Shown piece by piece: positions 9,701 to 18,100 of a stretch of DNA of 64,000 nucleotides. The stretch's first letter is position 1, and each line of letters starts with the position of its first letter. Origin of the DNA: Rhodanobacter sp. C05 (GTDB taxonomy: Bacteria > Pseudomonadota > Gammaproteobacteria > Xanthomonadales > Rhodanobacteraceae); the NCBI RefSeq assembly GCF_002001165.1, contig NZ_MUNQ01000009.1:62001-126000 (forward strand), given 5' to 3'. Below the pieces are notes generated by a model. It was not told the DNA's origin. It made no database searches and was given only the letters and a program-made list of their open reading frames with translations. Position numbers and translations under genes: made by a program.

Positions 9701-11123
9701 TTGCCGATGCACGGGCGGGCGTGGTATCCGTCGCGTTTACGCCGAATATCCAGTTGAAGAATGCACTTCGATAGCAGTTGGGCGATGTCCTGAATGGTGC
9801 TGTTGCTTGCAGGGAAATGGTTGATGGATTGACGGAACTTGCATTGCACACCGGCGAGTTCAGATCGAGCAGGCTGGTGATGATCGTGCTGTCCTGCAGA
9901 TAGAACGTACCGTTCGTATACAAGTTCTGCCATGCCACCCGGAACGCGTTGCCAAAGCCACCGGTCGGTGTTGAACTGCCCAGGCCGCCGAAGACGCGCG
10001 AGAGTGCCGTGCGTGTCATCAAGTTGCGGGTACGGTAATAGGCATACCAGTTGGCGAAGTTCTGCCACTGGTTCACCGTGACGCCATTTATGTTGGCATT
10101 GGTATTGGGGACCGGCACGGCCTCCCAATTCGCCGCGGTGTAAAGCGTCTTCTGGCCGCCACTCGTTCCCGTGGTGGGGCGCCCATAGCTGTCCACCGCG
10201 ATCGTGGTGCCCGACTTCAAGCGGTAATAGTAGGGGCCGCCGTCCGGATAAGCATTGCCATCGGACCCCTTCTTGCTGCTGTCCATCGGGGACGTGGAGT
10301 CGTAGCCACATTTCCATCGTTTGTCGCCAAGACTCTGCGGCGCAGGAAAATTGCCGTTTGTTGTCTGTGAAGACTTGGTCGGCCTGTTCGTCTGCGTGGA
10401 ATACCACCCTTTTCCTGTCGGAAAGACGCCATAGACCCAGGTATTTGCATAGTCCGTGTTGGATCCCGTGCCAATCCAATACCAACCAGACTGCGGCGCG
10501 ATAGTACTTTTAGTTCCAGTCAAATCAGTGGCTGCGGTCGTATCGAACGACCCACCTGGGTTGTCGTTGTAACCGCCCAGAGCATCCAGTGCCTTCTGGT
10601 TGTACGGTCGATTTACCCCAATACCGTCCTGGGGCACGATTTTCAGCGCACGGTCGGCTTGTGGGAACACCGAGCCGTCTGCCCTTGCAGGTGGCGTATA
10701 GAGCACATTGGGGTTGTAGTACACGCCATTCATCGCACTCGCGAGAATGTTGCTGGCATGGGTGACCCGCGGATCAATCACACCGGCACAACGCCACTGC
10801 CCCGTCCAGCTGCCATCGTCAAATGGCCGTTTGTCGCCCATGTAGTTGTTGGCCATCGACCCCGAGTCATCGAAGGTGACCACGATGTTCGGTGCCACAG
10901 CCTGGGTGTCGTTCGGTGGTGTAGGGCTGAGTTCCACTGCTGCGATCGGTGCCGTACTTGCTGCGGCAGGGGCCGCACCCGCAAAGGCCGAGAACACCCA
11001 GATCGGTGCAACTTGCGCCTCGGCTTCAGGCGCGAAAGGAGCCGACAGCCCACCAAGCAGGGTCAGCGCGAAACCAAGCGCAGCGACATGCCTGGAACCA
11101 GATACGAAATCACGGATACGCAT
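6792..11123 (-). CDS. pilY1: PilY1-type pilus tip adhesin, copy 1
   Basis: PilY1 proteins cap the type IV pilus, promote its assembly and act as adhesins and surface sensors. The chosen ATG at 11123 (GGAG ten bases upstream) gives 1443 residues with a Sec signal peptide (AALGFALTLLGGLSAPFA). Near residues 85-90 lies FDDSGSM, a von Willebrand A MIDAS motif. The C-terminal half carries the PilY1/PilC beta-propeller, with YVGANDGMLHAFDA and a DYNDDQIDDVAFAGD calcium-loop motif. An RGD tripeptide is present at about residue 859 (8541-8549), inside the family YLRGD region. A TTG start at 11144 is possible but would add seven non-signal residues. Neighbours are pilX (upstream) and pilE (overlapping). 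Copy 2 is at 15170-19846. Confidence 0.94.
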   Translation of the reverse strand: MRIRDFVSGSRHVAALGFALTLLGGLSAPFAPEAEAQVAPIWVFSAFAGAAPAAASTAPIAAVELSPTPPNDTQAVAPNIVVTFDDSGSMANNYMGDKRPFDDGSWTGQWRCAGVIDPRVTHASNILASAMNGVYYNPNVLYTPPARADGSVFPQADRALKIVPQDGIGVNRPYNQKALDALGGYNDNPGGSFDTTAATDLTGTKSTIAPQSGWYWIGTGSNTDYANTWVYGVFPTGKGWYSTQTNRPTKSSQTTNGNFPAPQSLGDKRWKCGYDSTSPMDSSKKGSDGNAYPDGGPYYYRLKSGTTIAVDSYGRPTTGTSGGQKTLYTAANWEAVPVPNTNANINGVTVNQWQNFANWYAYYRTRNLMTRTALSRVFGGLGSSTPTGGFGNAFRVAWQNLYTNGTFYLQDSTIITSLLDLNSPVCNASSVNPSTISLQATAPFRTSPNCYRSAFFNWIFGVNATDTTPARASAIRAGKFFQRGYNSATKVGNTGGSGDLHDPYWDPPQKTGADGSELVCRQNFHMLVTDGYWNEDNPTLPSGFSDSQTALTLPDGTKYGVTAAESRVFWNVQGTKLTSSQANIAFNYWATNLRPDLYDPTNGKVVPPYMPDTTTGVLGGATSTALEKYFNPNNDPANWPHMVEYMVTLGVPGKLTYSGDVDCVKNASNDICALRQGQKNSTGNTGWTTPANNAAEGIDDTWHAAINSRGAYFNAGNPQNLVDQLSSILTNISARSAPATTGAVNTSVLVPGALGFSTGYSSADWTGTLQAVAVDTDGTTGTAAAWDAGAILDDATRTPPSGRAIFTAKAAADGGFDGGVEFKTFTDLDTAGQTLLSGSPASIDSGTNDTGQTRVDYLRGDRSREGTTFRQRSHLLGAIIGSQALYVTYPSSGYRNTWPTDSPEWTAVDGDSADCGTTSPSTCHSYEYFVKDHLTRKPVVYVGANDGMLHAFDASQYEDTSVSLSVIKPTAGAGKELFAYVPRSVYANLGNLTTRSNFKFMPTVDGVPVSRDVFFRTDTTSPVATLKGWHTILVGGLRLGGRGVYALDITDPTTMGVGKVLWEFNADMPNVAGGKPSNLGYTYGQPNIGRLNNGKWAVLIPAGYFPDCSKAPFTAANCTSPAAAANTFSSLFVVDAQTGKLIREIKTSDSAASGTVVSHGLATPVLGDYNDDQIDDVAFAGDLDGNLWRFDLGDANPSSWVITLAYQPGTALVGKQPITSMPRLFGDPATNRFIAVFGTGKYLGASDNTSGSSAMQAVYGIRDMGSIVTPSDLVQQTLSEKTAADGKTVARGLTNYPVGMDKKGWYFNLGPSTSSAGERVVVTPGALFDTGRVVIQTLIPGTNDPCDASIQGAVMAVNAATGGSGGGLSGPAVTGWGGTGAGDTSVVGGRVNNPRTTGSVPLVTTIGGGTVLIPGLKLSGSGSALNINDAVWRRRSWRELNND

Positions 11124-11140
11124 GGTGCAGATGCTCCGGC

Positions 11141-11800
11141 TCAATTGCTCTTGGCGGCGAACGTGCTTTCCAGCACGCGCATGGTGTTCTTGTCGCCACC
11201 CGTGGCGCGTGCAGTGACGCGGTAGACATGGCGGCTGGTGCTGCCGACGCCGGTTCCACCGCTGCCGGTGGAACCCGATTCGTGCAGGCCGCCGCTGACA
11301 CCAGGCGGCAACTCCACACCCATGTCCTCGATGAGGTAGACCGGGTTGTTGGCGAGTCTGGACGTCTCATAACCGCTGCTTGGCGCGGTGTAGTTGACGC
11401 TGTTCCCCGGCCCGCGATGGGTCTGCGCCCCGGTGGCTATCCACGTGGGACTGGTACGGAATTTGGTTACCGTGCCGGTCTTGCCGTAGACGGCGGCATT
11501 CGCCGGGTCATAGCGGTAACAGCCACCTGAAAGGACACCGCTACCGCATAGCAGCGGTGTCGAGGTGAGTTTCAACGTGCTGGTCCACAGGGTCCATTCC
11601 GCACCGCGCAAGGCGGTATCCGCACTGATCTCCGCCAGCTGCGCATTGCGCAGGCCACCCGCCATGCGTTCCTGCAGCAGCGACCGTCCCGATGCGCTCA
11701 TCGCCAGGATGGTCAGCAGCAACAGGAAGATCAGCGCAACGACCAGCACTGCGCCGCGCTGCGCGTATCGCCGACTTTGATGAAAACGTGCCTGCATCAT
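11141..11800 (-). CDS. pilX: PilX-type minor pilin, copy 1
   Basis: PilX is a minor pilin of the pilus tip complex that partners PilY1. The 219-residue protein starts at ATG 11800, six bases after GGAG. After a short basic leader the sequence QRGAVLVVALIFLLLLTILAMSASGRSLLQERMAGG gives the prepilin Gly, the hydrophobic helix and the PilX signature. Glu at mature +5 is absent, as is usual for GspK/PilX-like pilins. A second in-frame ATG follows directly, and a GTG lies ten codons upstream; the spacing of GGAG favours 11800. The stop codon lies 17 bases before the pilY1 ATG. Paralogue: 19864-20541, nearly identical in the membrane helix but diverged in the middle. Confidence 0.92.
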   Translation of the reverse strand: MMQARFHQSRRYAQRGAVLVVALIFLLLLTILAMSASGRSLLQERMAGGLRNAQLAEISADTALRGAEWTLWTSTLKLTSTPLLCGSGVLSGGCYRYDPANAAVYGKTGTVTKFRTSPTWIATGAQTHRGPGNSVNYTAPSSGYETSRLANNPVYLIEDMGVELPPGVSGGLHESGSTGSGGTGVGSTSRHVYRVTARATGGDKNTMRVLESTFAAKSN

Positions 11801-11846
11801 GAAGTGCTCCGGTTCGTGGGAGAGATACACGTGGCTGACCGCGACA

Positions 11847-13211
11847 TCACGGATTGAAGTTGCGCACCGAGACCACGGCGGTGAATTCGCGGCGGATCAT
11901 CGGATCCACAAAACCCTGGTCGCTCGGCTTGATGGCGTGCGCCGAAGGTGCGACCGGCCTGGGCTGGCCATCGATGCCGTAGCTGTAGGCCAGCTCGGAT
12001 GCGGCAAGCGTGTACAGCGGGACCTGGCCGTCGATGACCATGTTCACCTCGATACTGCTGACCGCACGCCACAGGCATCCCGCAGTCGTGATGGCATTGG
12101 GCTCGGCGGGTGGACAGGTGATGCTGGCGGCCTTGTCGACATCGCCTGCGGGCAGGTAGCGGATCTTGCCGTCGGCATCCTGCACGCCATAACGGAAGTC
12201 CAGCCGCTCGACGCCGCGCACCAGTTCATCCTCGGAGCCGCCCGGCTTGCCGGCACCACCGTTGACGCGACGGATCAGGGCACCGGTCTTCTGGCCGTTG
12301 CCGTCGTCAACCACCTTCGCGTAATAGGTGACCGTCTGGTAGTCGCGGTTGAAATCGAACACCTTCGGTGCCGACAGCGGCTGCTGTGGCGCAGGGATGG
12401 CAAGGTTGCCGGCTGGATCGGGCGTCAACGTGTTGCCGGCCTTCGTCACGGCGAAGACCTGGGCGTTGGAGCAATCGGCCAGCATGGCAAGATCGCCCGC
12501 CGCGAAATCGGCGGTCGATGGCTCGCTGGAAGTAGCCTGCCCCAGCGTGATGCTCTGCATGACATTGGGACTGGCGGTGTCCACCGCCAGATGAGTGCCG
12601 GTGACGCTGTCATCGACGACTGCCCAGCCGCGCGAGGCATTCACGTAGCGCACCGTGATTACATCGGTGCCGACAACGCGATTGCCCACGACCGTGCCCA
12701 TGTCGGGAATGCCGGCGACTGTCGCATGCGGATCGACCGGCTTGCAGGTGCTGCCCGTCTTGCCGCAATCGTAGCCACGCATCGACAGGTAGGACGGAAG
12801 CGAATAGGGCGCCGAAGGGGCCGACGGATAGCTGTTGCCACCGCTGCTGGTGCCCCAGCCTGTGCTCACATCAGCCATCGCCGTGACGAGGCTCTGGGCA
12901 TATACCTTCGGCGCCCGCAGACCATCCAGGTACACCTGCGATGCCGCGGCAGCCTTCGCAACACCGCCGGAATTGGTGCAGTACTGGCCGTTGGCCATAC
13001 GCAGGTCACCCTTGAGTCGAGTGACCGCGAAACGCCCTTCCTCCTGCAGGCGTGCCAGCTGGTTCTGCGCGCGATTGCTTTTGGCGGTCGACGTGAACAC
13101 GGTGACGATGCCGGCCGCCACGATCAGACCCAGCACCATGGCTACCATCAGCTCGATCAAGGTAACGCCGGCCTGCCGACAACGAAGACCAGCCATCGTC
13201 AGGGTCATCAT
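11847..13211 (-). CDS. pilW: PilW-type minor pilin, copy 1
   Basis: PilW is a large minor pilin of the priming complex. The 454 residues begin at ATG 13211, preceded by GGGAG at eight bases. The leader RCRQAG is followed by VTLIELMVAMVLGLIVAAGIVTVF, giving Glu5 and the N-terminal helix. The LARLQEEGRFAVTRLKGDLR block is typical of PilW. The start overlaps the pilV stop (ATGATG/TGA), so the two are coupled. The paralogue at 20560-21987 keeps the same order of conserved blocks (YLDGLR, FDFNRD/FDVNRD, RGVERLDFRYGV/KYGV) and the same C-terminus, EFTAVVSVRNFNP versus EFTAMIATRNFNP. Confidence 0.92.
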   Translation of the reverse strand: MMTLTMAGLRCRQAGVTLIELMVAMVLGLIVAAGIVTVFTSTAKSNRAQNQLARLQEEGRFAVTRLKGDLRMANGQYCTNSGGVAKAAAASQVYLDGLRAPKVYAQSLVTAMADVSTGWGTSSGGNSYPSAPSAPYSLPSYLSMRGYDCGKTGSTCKPVDPHATVAGIPDMGTVVGNRVVGTDVITVRYVNASRGWAVVDDSVTGTHLAVDTASPNVMQSITLGQATSSEPSTADFAAGDLAMLADCSNAQVFAVTKAGNTLTPDPAGNLAIPAPQQPLSAPKVFDFNRDYQTVTYYAKVVDDGNGQKTGALIRRVNGGAGKPGGSEDELVRGVERLDFRYGVQDADGKIRYLPAGDVDKAASITCPPAEPNAITTAGCLWRAVSSIEVNMVIDGQVPLYTLAASELAYSYGIDGQPRPVAPSAHAIKPSDQGFVDPMIRREFTAVVSVRNFNP

Positions 13212-13786
13212 GGCTGGAACTCCCAGTCGAACGTCTGCATCTGGGCAACGCGATGATCCTTGTCACCTGTCCCTTGCTCACTCCACTGGACGCGCATCTT
13301 GCATGTGCCCCCGTAAGGTGGACGCATGCCGATCTGGCCTGGCGTGGCCGCCGGAGCCGAGGTGCTGGTCGAGGGTGGAATCCATGTCGCAGGCGCATAG
13401 CCGGCATTCCTGGCATCGCAATTGATTCTGGCTTTGGCGTTGGGCAGGAAGGTAGTGAGCTGACGGCTCCAGCTGCCCTGATCGGACTGCGCGAGAGCGG
13501 CAGGCGTGCAACCTGCGCTGCAGTCGGCGTTGGCTGCGGTACCTGCACTGACGGGATAACCCGACGAGTTGTAACTGCCGCTCCAGACGCCGACGGGGTT
13601 GGCGCTCATGCGGTCGGCCATGCTGCCGGCCAGAAAGGTCACCTGCGTGCGCAGGTAGGCTGCATGATTTGAACGGGTGGCCATCACCAGCAGGCCAGCC
13701 AGCCCGAGCAGGCCGATGCTGAAGATCAGCACCGCCATCATCACTTCGATCAATGAAACGCCGCGCTGGCTTGACCACCGTCGCAT
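13208..13786 (-). CDS. pilV: PilV-type minor pilin, copy 1
   Basis: PilV is a minor pilin and the first gene of operon copy 1. The 192 residues begin MRRWSSQRG, then VSLIEVMMAVLIFSIGLLGLAGL: a class III leader with Glu5. The TFLAGSMADRMSANPVGVW block and the C-terminal RPPYGGTCKMRVQW...FDWEFQP match copy 2 closely. The 366-base non-coding stretch upstream separates it from the 3' end of copy 2 and should hold the operon promoter. The order pilV-pilW-pilX-pilY1-pilE-fimT places the GspH-like gene last, whereas in Pseudomonas fimT/fimU comes first. Confidence 0.92.
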   Translation of the reverse strand: MRRWSSQRGVSLIEVMMAVLIFSIGLLGLAGLLVMATRSNHAAYLRTQVTFLAGSMADRMSANPVGVWSGSYNSSGYPVSAGTAANADCSAGCTPAALAQSDQGSWSRQLTTFLPNAKARINCDARNAGYAPATWIPPSTSTSAPAATPGQIGMRPPYGGTCKMRVQWSEQGTGDKDHRVAQMQTFDWEFQP

Positions 13787-14152
13787 GCAGAGTCCCTCGC
13801 TGAGATTCTCTGCAACGTAACATCGTAAATTATTACGTCAATAACTTGCGGATGGACGGTAGCAAAACGCCGACGAACGGTAGATCGCCTGGTCAGATGG
13901 AAGCTCTGATAGTGAGGGTGCGTCGTACGAGCGGTTCGCAGTATCCGCCAGATCGCAATATCTTGAGGTGTATCGGCTCTGATTGCGCAATACACGGACA
14001 GGCTGATGGCCTTTCTACACTAGAGACAGGCCATCTGTGCCTTGATCAAATTCGAAACAGGGAGCAAGCGAAAGCATTCTCATCAAGCCATGCAGCAAAA
14101 CTCCGGCAGGGACCGCAGGTTTCCATACGTGCAATCCAGCACATTTCCGGCA
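13787..14152. promoter_or_regulatory. Intergenic region between the two pilus operons, probable promoter of copy 1
   Basis: No gene is visible in these 366 bases. Reading on the minus strand toward pilV, an AT-rich patch stands out in otherwise GC-rich DNA. It includes TTGACG (a possible -35) and a 14-base palindrome CGTAAATTATTACG at 13824-13837. No convincing -10 hexamer at ideal spacing could be fixed, so the promoter position is inferred. The distal part should contain the 3' end signals of operon copy 2; no strong hairpin was found. Confidence 0.45.
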
Positions 14153-14737
14153 TTAGCTCGGCGTGCAGGAGGCACCGGCAGCGATCGACGAGGTTTGTCC
14201 ACTACCGAGGGGGCTTACTTGCAGCTCCACACCCGGCACCGTCGAGGTACTGGTGCCTGTGCCGCTGCTGCTGTCGCGATAGCAGGTTGTGAATTCCAGT
14301 GTAGTCGCAGCAGGGTCAAGCTGGCCTTGCTGCCCGAAGGTGATGACCGTAGTGCCCAGCGACTGGATAGACACGCCGCTCTGCGTGCCGGTCGCGCGCA
14401 ACAGTATGTCGGTAGTGTCATACACCTTGTTGGCGGATGCCGCTCCAGCCGGGTAGGTATAGACAATCCAGCCCGGATCATACGTCTGCCCAGATGGGGT
14501 GCAGTTGGCTCCGTCCGAGCTTGGACACATCGACACCAGCTGCCCACGGGTTACCGCCTCGGTACGGGCATACGCCATGCTGGCCAGGAGTTCGTTACTC
14601 GCCGAACTGACTTGATTGCGATGAATCACGTCGCGGAAGCTGGGTACGGCGATCGCAAGCAGGATCGCTGCCACCAAGATCGTCACCATCAACTCGATCA
14701 GGCTGAAACCGCGTTGGCGATTGGACATGCAGGCCAT
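14153..14737 (-). CDS. fimT: FimT/FimU-type minor pseudopilin (GspH family), operon copy 2
   Basis: Second copy of the GspH-like minor pilin. From ATG 14737 the protein has 194 residues and begins MACMSNRQRGF, then SLIELMVTILVAAILLAIAVPSFRDVIHRNQ, the prepilin helix with Glu5. A GTG at 14746 and an ATG at 14728 are alternative starts; 14737 is equivalent to the position used in copy 1. Conserved stretches with copy 1 include the FRDVIHRNQVSS block, AYARTEA.TRGQLVSMCPSS, DPGWIVYTYPAG and TVITFGQQGQL. The C-terminal third differs more. It is the last gene of operon copy 2. Confidence 0.9.
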   Translation of the reverse strand: MACMSNRQRGFSLIELMVTILVAAILLAIAVPSFRDVIHRNQVSSASNELLASMAYARTEAVTRGQLVSMCPSSDGANCTPSGQTYDPGWIVYTYPAGAASANKVYDTTDILLRATGTQSGVSIQSLGTTVITFGQQGQLDPAATTLEFTTCYRDSSSGTGTSTSTVPGVELQVSPLGSGQTSSIAAGASCTPS

Positions 14738-14742
14738 GGCAT

Positions 14743-15180
14743 TCACCAGCAGGTGCCATTGGTGGTGGTGCCAGATGACGTTTTGACCCCGGCATTACTG
14801 ATGTTCAAGGTACCGCAATCATCCTTGGCCTGATCACCGCCAGCCACCGGCACCGCGGCGGCAACGAACGTCGCTGAAGCGGTGCCGGCGACCACGACGT
14901 CCGCAGCGTAATAGCCCTTTTCAGAAGGCGTAGGGTCGGTCGAATAGCCGATATCGGTTACCAGGCCGTACTTGTTGTTGGTCGCGTAGTAACGCTCTTC
15001 TGCGTTGGCGATACTCAGCAGCAGGTTCTGACCGTCCGGGCGGCGCGCTCGGTAGCCATACTTGGTGTAGATCGGCAAGGCGATCGCAGACAGTAAGGCG
15101 ATGATTGCCACCACGATCATCAGCTCCAGCATGGTGAAACCACGCGATCGCTCCATGCACCATCCCCTGTCATTGGTCAT
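14743..15180 (-). CDS. pilE: PilE-type minor pilin, operon copy 2
   Basis: Minor pilin of 145 residues: leader MTNDRGWCMERSRG, then FTMLELMIVVAIIALLSAIALP with Glu5. The C-terminal disulphide pair is DCGTLNIS and the final TCW. The ribosome site GGAG lies seven bases before ATG 15180, and the start overlaps the end of pilY1 copy 2 by 11 bases. It is clearly homologous to the copy 1 gene (YRARRPDGQ, RYYATNN.YG, SEKGYY, NAGVK). The mid-region is diverged, so the duplication is not recent. Confidence 0.93.
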   Translation of the reverse strand: MTNDRGWCMERSRGFTMLELMIVVAIIALLSAIALPIYTKYGYRARRPDGQNLLLSIANAEERYYATNNKYGLVTDIGYSTDPTPSEKGYYAADVVVAGTASATFVAAAVPVAGGDQAKDDCGTLNISNAGVKTSSGTTTNGTCW

Positions 15181-18100
15181 TGTTCAACTCCAGCCAGGAA
15201 CGCCGACGCCAGATCGGCGCATCGAGCGAAAGCGGCGTACCCGCATTGCTCTTTTTACCCGTCAACGTCATGCCAGGCAAGATCAGCGCACCGCCGCCCG
15301 CCTGTGTAGCCACCGGCAGGGTACCGCTGGTACGCACGTTATTGACGAGTGCACCGACATAAGGTGAGCCGCCGAGTGACTCCACACCTACGCCAGCACC
15401 ACCCGTGGTGGCGTCGAAAGCCATCACGGCACCGTCAACACTGGGGTTGCAAGGATCAGAGCTGCCCGGTATGAGCGTCTGGATGATGACCGTATTACTG
15501 GCGAAGATCGCCGACGGCGTCACCACCACGCGCTCACCCGATTCGACGTTCAGTTTCATATACCAGCCGCCATCCGTCGCTGGCACCGCATAGCTGGTGA
15601 CTTCGCGCAATGTGGCGCCCGCATTGGAAGTCGTGCTGCCGGCGGCTACTTCGGTCAACGTCTGCTGCACCAGCCCCTCGTTGCCGGAAACGCCGGAGGT
15701 GCCTGCCAAAGTGATCGTCACCGGGTTACCCGAACTGTCCAGTTCGTCACGGATGCCGTAGATCGCCTGCGTGGCGGTGTTGGACGAATCACTTGTACCC
15801 AGGTACTTGCCGGTGCCGAACACCACGATGAAGCGGTTGGTGGCTGGATCCGGGAACAGGCGCGGCATCACCGTGATCGGCTGCGCACCCTGTGTGGCCG
15901 GCTGGTAGGCCAGCGTCACCTTCCAGTTGGCAGGGCTCGGGTCGCTCAGATCGAAGCGCCACAGGTTGCCGGCAAGGTCGCCCGCGAAAGCCACGTCGTC
16001 GATCTGGTCGTTGTTGTAATCACCCAGCACCGGCGAACCCAGGCCGTAGCTGCTCACGCCGGTGAGATTGGAAGGTGTCTTCAGCTCCGCGATCATGGCG
16101 CCGGTCTGCGCGTCGAGCACGAACAGCGAGCTGTAGACCACGCCAGCGGAGTCCTTGGGCTGGGTGGGATAACCGGTGGTATTGCAGATGACCGGCTTGT
16201 CGGTCTGGCTGCAATCCGGGAAATAGCCACTGGGCACGATCACTACCCACTTGCCATTGGCCAGGCGGCCGACATTCGGCTGACCGTAGGTGAAACCGAG
16301 GTCGGTCGCCTTGCAGGTGGTGCCCTCCGTGGTGTTGCCGACCACCACACAACTTGACGATGGGGTCGAATCCGAGTCGAGCTCCCACAGCACCTTGCTG
16401 GAGGCATTCGCCTCGGTCACCTTGGTCGGATCCGTAATGTCGAGCCCATACACGCCGCGCCCACCCAGCTGCAGCCCGCCTGCCAGCAGTGAATGCCACT
16501 CGGCATGGCTGCTTTCGCTGAAGAACACATCACGCACCACCGGTGTACCGTCTACCGTTGGCGCGAAGGAAAAGCTGCTCGCACTGGTGAGGTTGCCCAG
16601 GCCGCTGTATGCCGCGCGCGGCACGTAGGCAAAGGTTTCGTTGCCCGCATTCGTGCCCGCGCTGTAGTTCGTGCAGAGGCCGGTGGTGGAACTGGTGGCC
16701 GTGCAGGTCGGTATTGGCGCATAGAACGCGTGCAACATGCCGTCGTTGGCACCTACGTAGAGCGTAGGCTCGCGCGCGGAGTGATCGCTGACGAAGGAGT
16801 CGTAGGACTTGTCATCCGTACCGTTGCTTGCCGTCTGTGCCGTGGCCTCGGGCGAACCGGACGGCCAGTTGTCCGTGTACCCGCTGCTGGGGTAACTCAC
16901 ATAGACCGCCTGCGAGTTGATGATGGCGCCAAGCAGGCTGTTACGCGTGCGCATGACGCTGTTGGCCTCCTCAGTACGGACACCACGCAGGTAATTGATG
17001 CGGGTGGTCTGCGTGTCATTGGTGCTGTCGGTGGAAGCCGGTGTCATGAGGCCCGTGCTTTCCGCGGTATCGAACGTGGAGCTCGATTCAAACGCCATGC
17101 CCGTGACGCTGCCACTGCTGCTCAGGCTGCCGGTGAGGATCGCCCGGTTGGCCGGCGGAGTGGTGGTGGAATTGGTGAGGTTCGAGCCTGCATCCCACAT
17201 CTCGCTGCCGGTCGTGCCATCCGAATTCAGCACATAGGCCTGCAGCGTGCCCGTCCAGTTGACGGAGCTGTAGCCGATGTCGAAGGCCAGTGCACCGGTG
17301 GTCAGCACGCTGGCGTTGATCGCGCCGATCGTGGGGTTGGCGGCACGTGCAGAGATGCTGGTCAGCACGCTGGTCAGCTGGCTGACCAGCTCTGAAGGAC
17401 TGCGCGCACTGAAGAACTGGCCGCGGCCATCGAGTGCCGCATGCCAGGTATCGTCGATGTTCGAAGCCAGACCGTTACCGGCACCGTCCGGCGTGGGCCA
17501 GCCGACGGCACCCAGCGACGTCTTGTTGCCTTTGCGCAAGGCACAGGCGTCCGACGAGCTGGAGATCTTGCAGTCGGTGTCAGTGGACTGGTTGAGCTGA
17601 CCATTGACGCCCAGGCCGATCAGGTACTCGGACATGTGCGGCCAGGAGGCCGGATCGTTGGTCGGGTTGAAATAGATCTCGTTGCTGATGCCATTGGTCT
17701 GACTGAGGTTGGTCGATGACGTGCCCGGCGTGGCGGTGACTACGCCGGTCGTCGTGTCAGGCAGGTACGGTGTCACATACTTGTTGCTCGACGGCGCGTA
17801 CAGATCCGGGCGCAAGTCCGTAGCCCAGTAGTTGAAGGCCAGATCGGACAGCGAGACTGCCGTGGTGCTGCCTTCGACGTCATGGACTGCCGCGTAGATG
17901 GACGCACCGCTGCTGAGGAATTTGTTGCCATCCGGCAAAGTCAGGCTGGATGTGGGCGCGGTGATACTGGCTACGGTCGGCAAACCGGTATCCGCATTCC
18001 ACAGGCCATCGGTGACCAGCATGTGGAAATTCTGCCGGCACGCCAGTTCGTTGCCGGGGTTGGTGCTTGCGTTGAAAGTGCCCGTGGAAGGTGGCTGCCA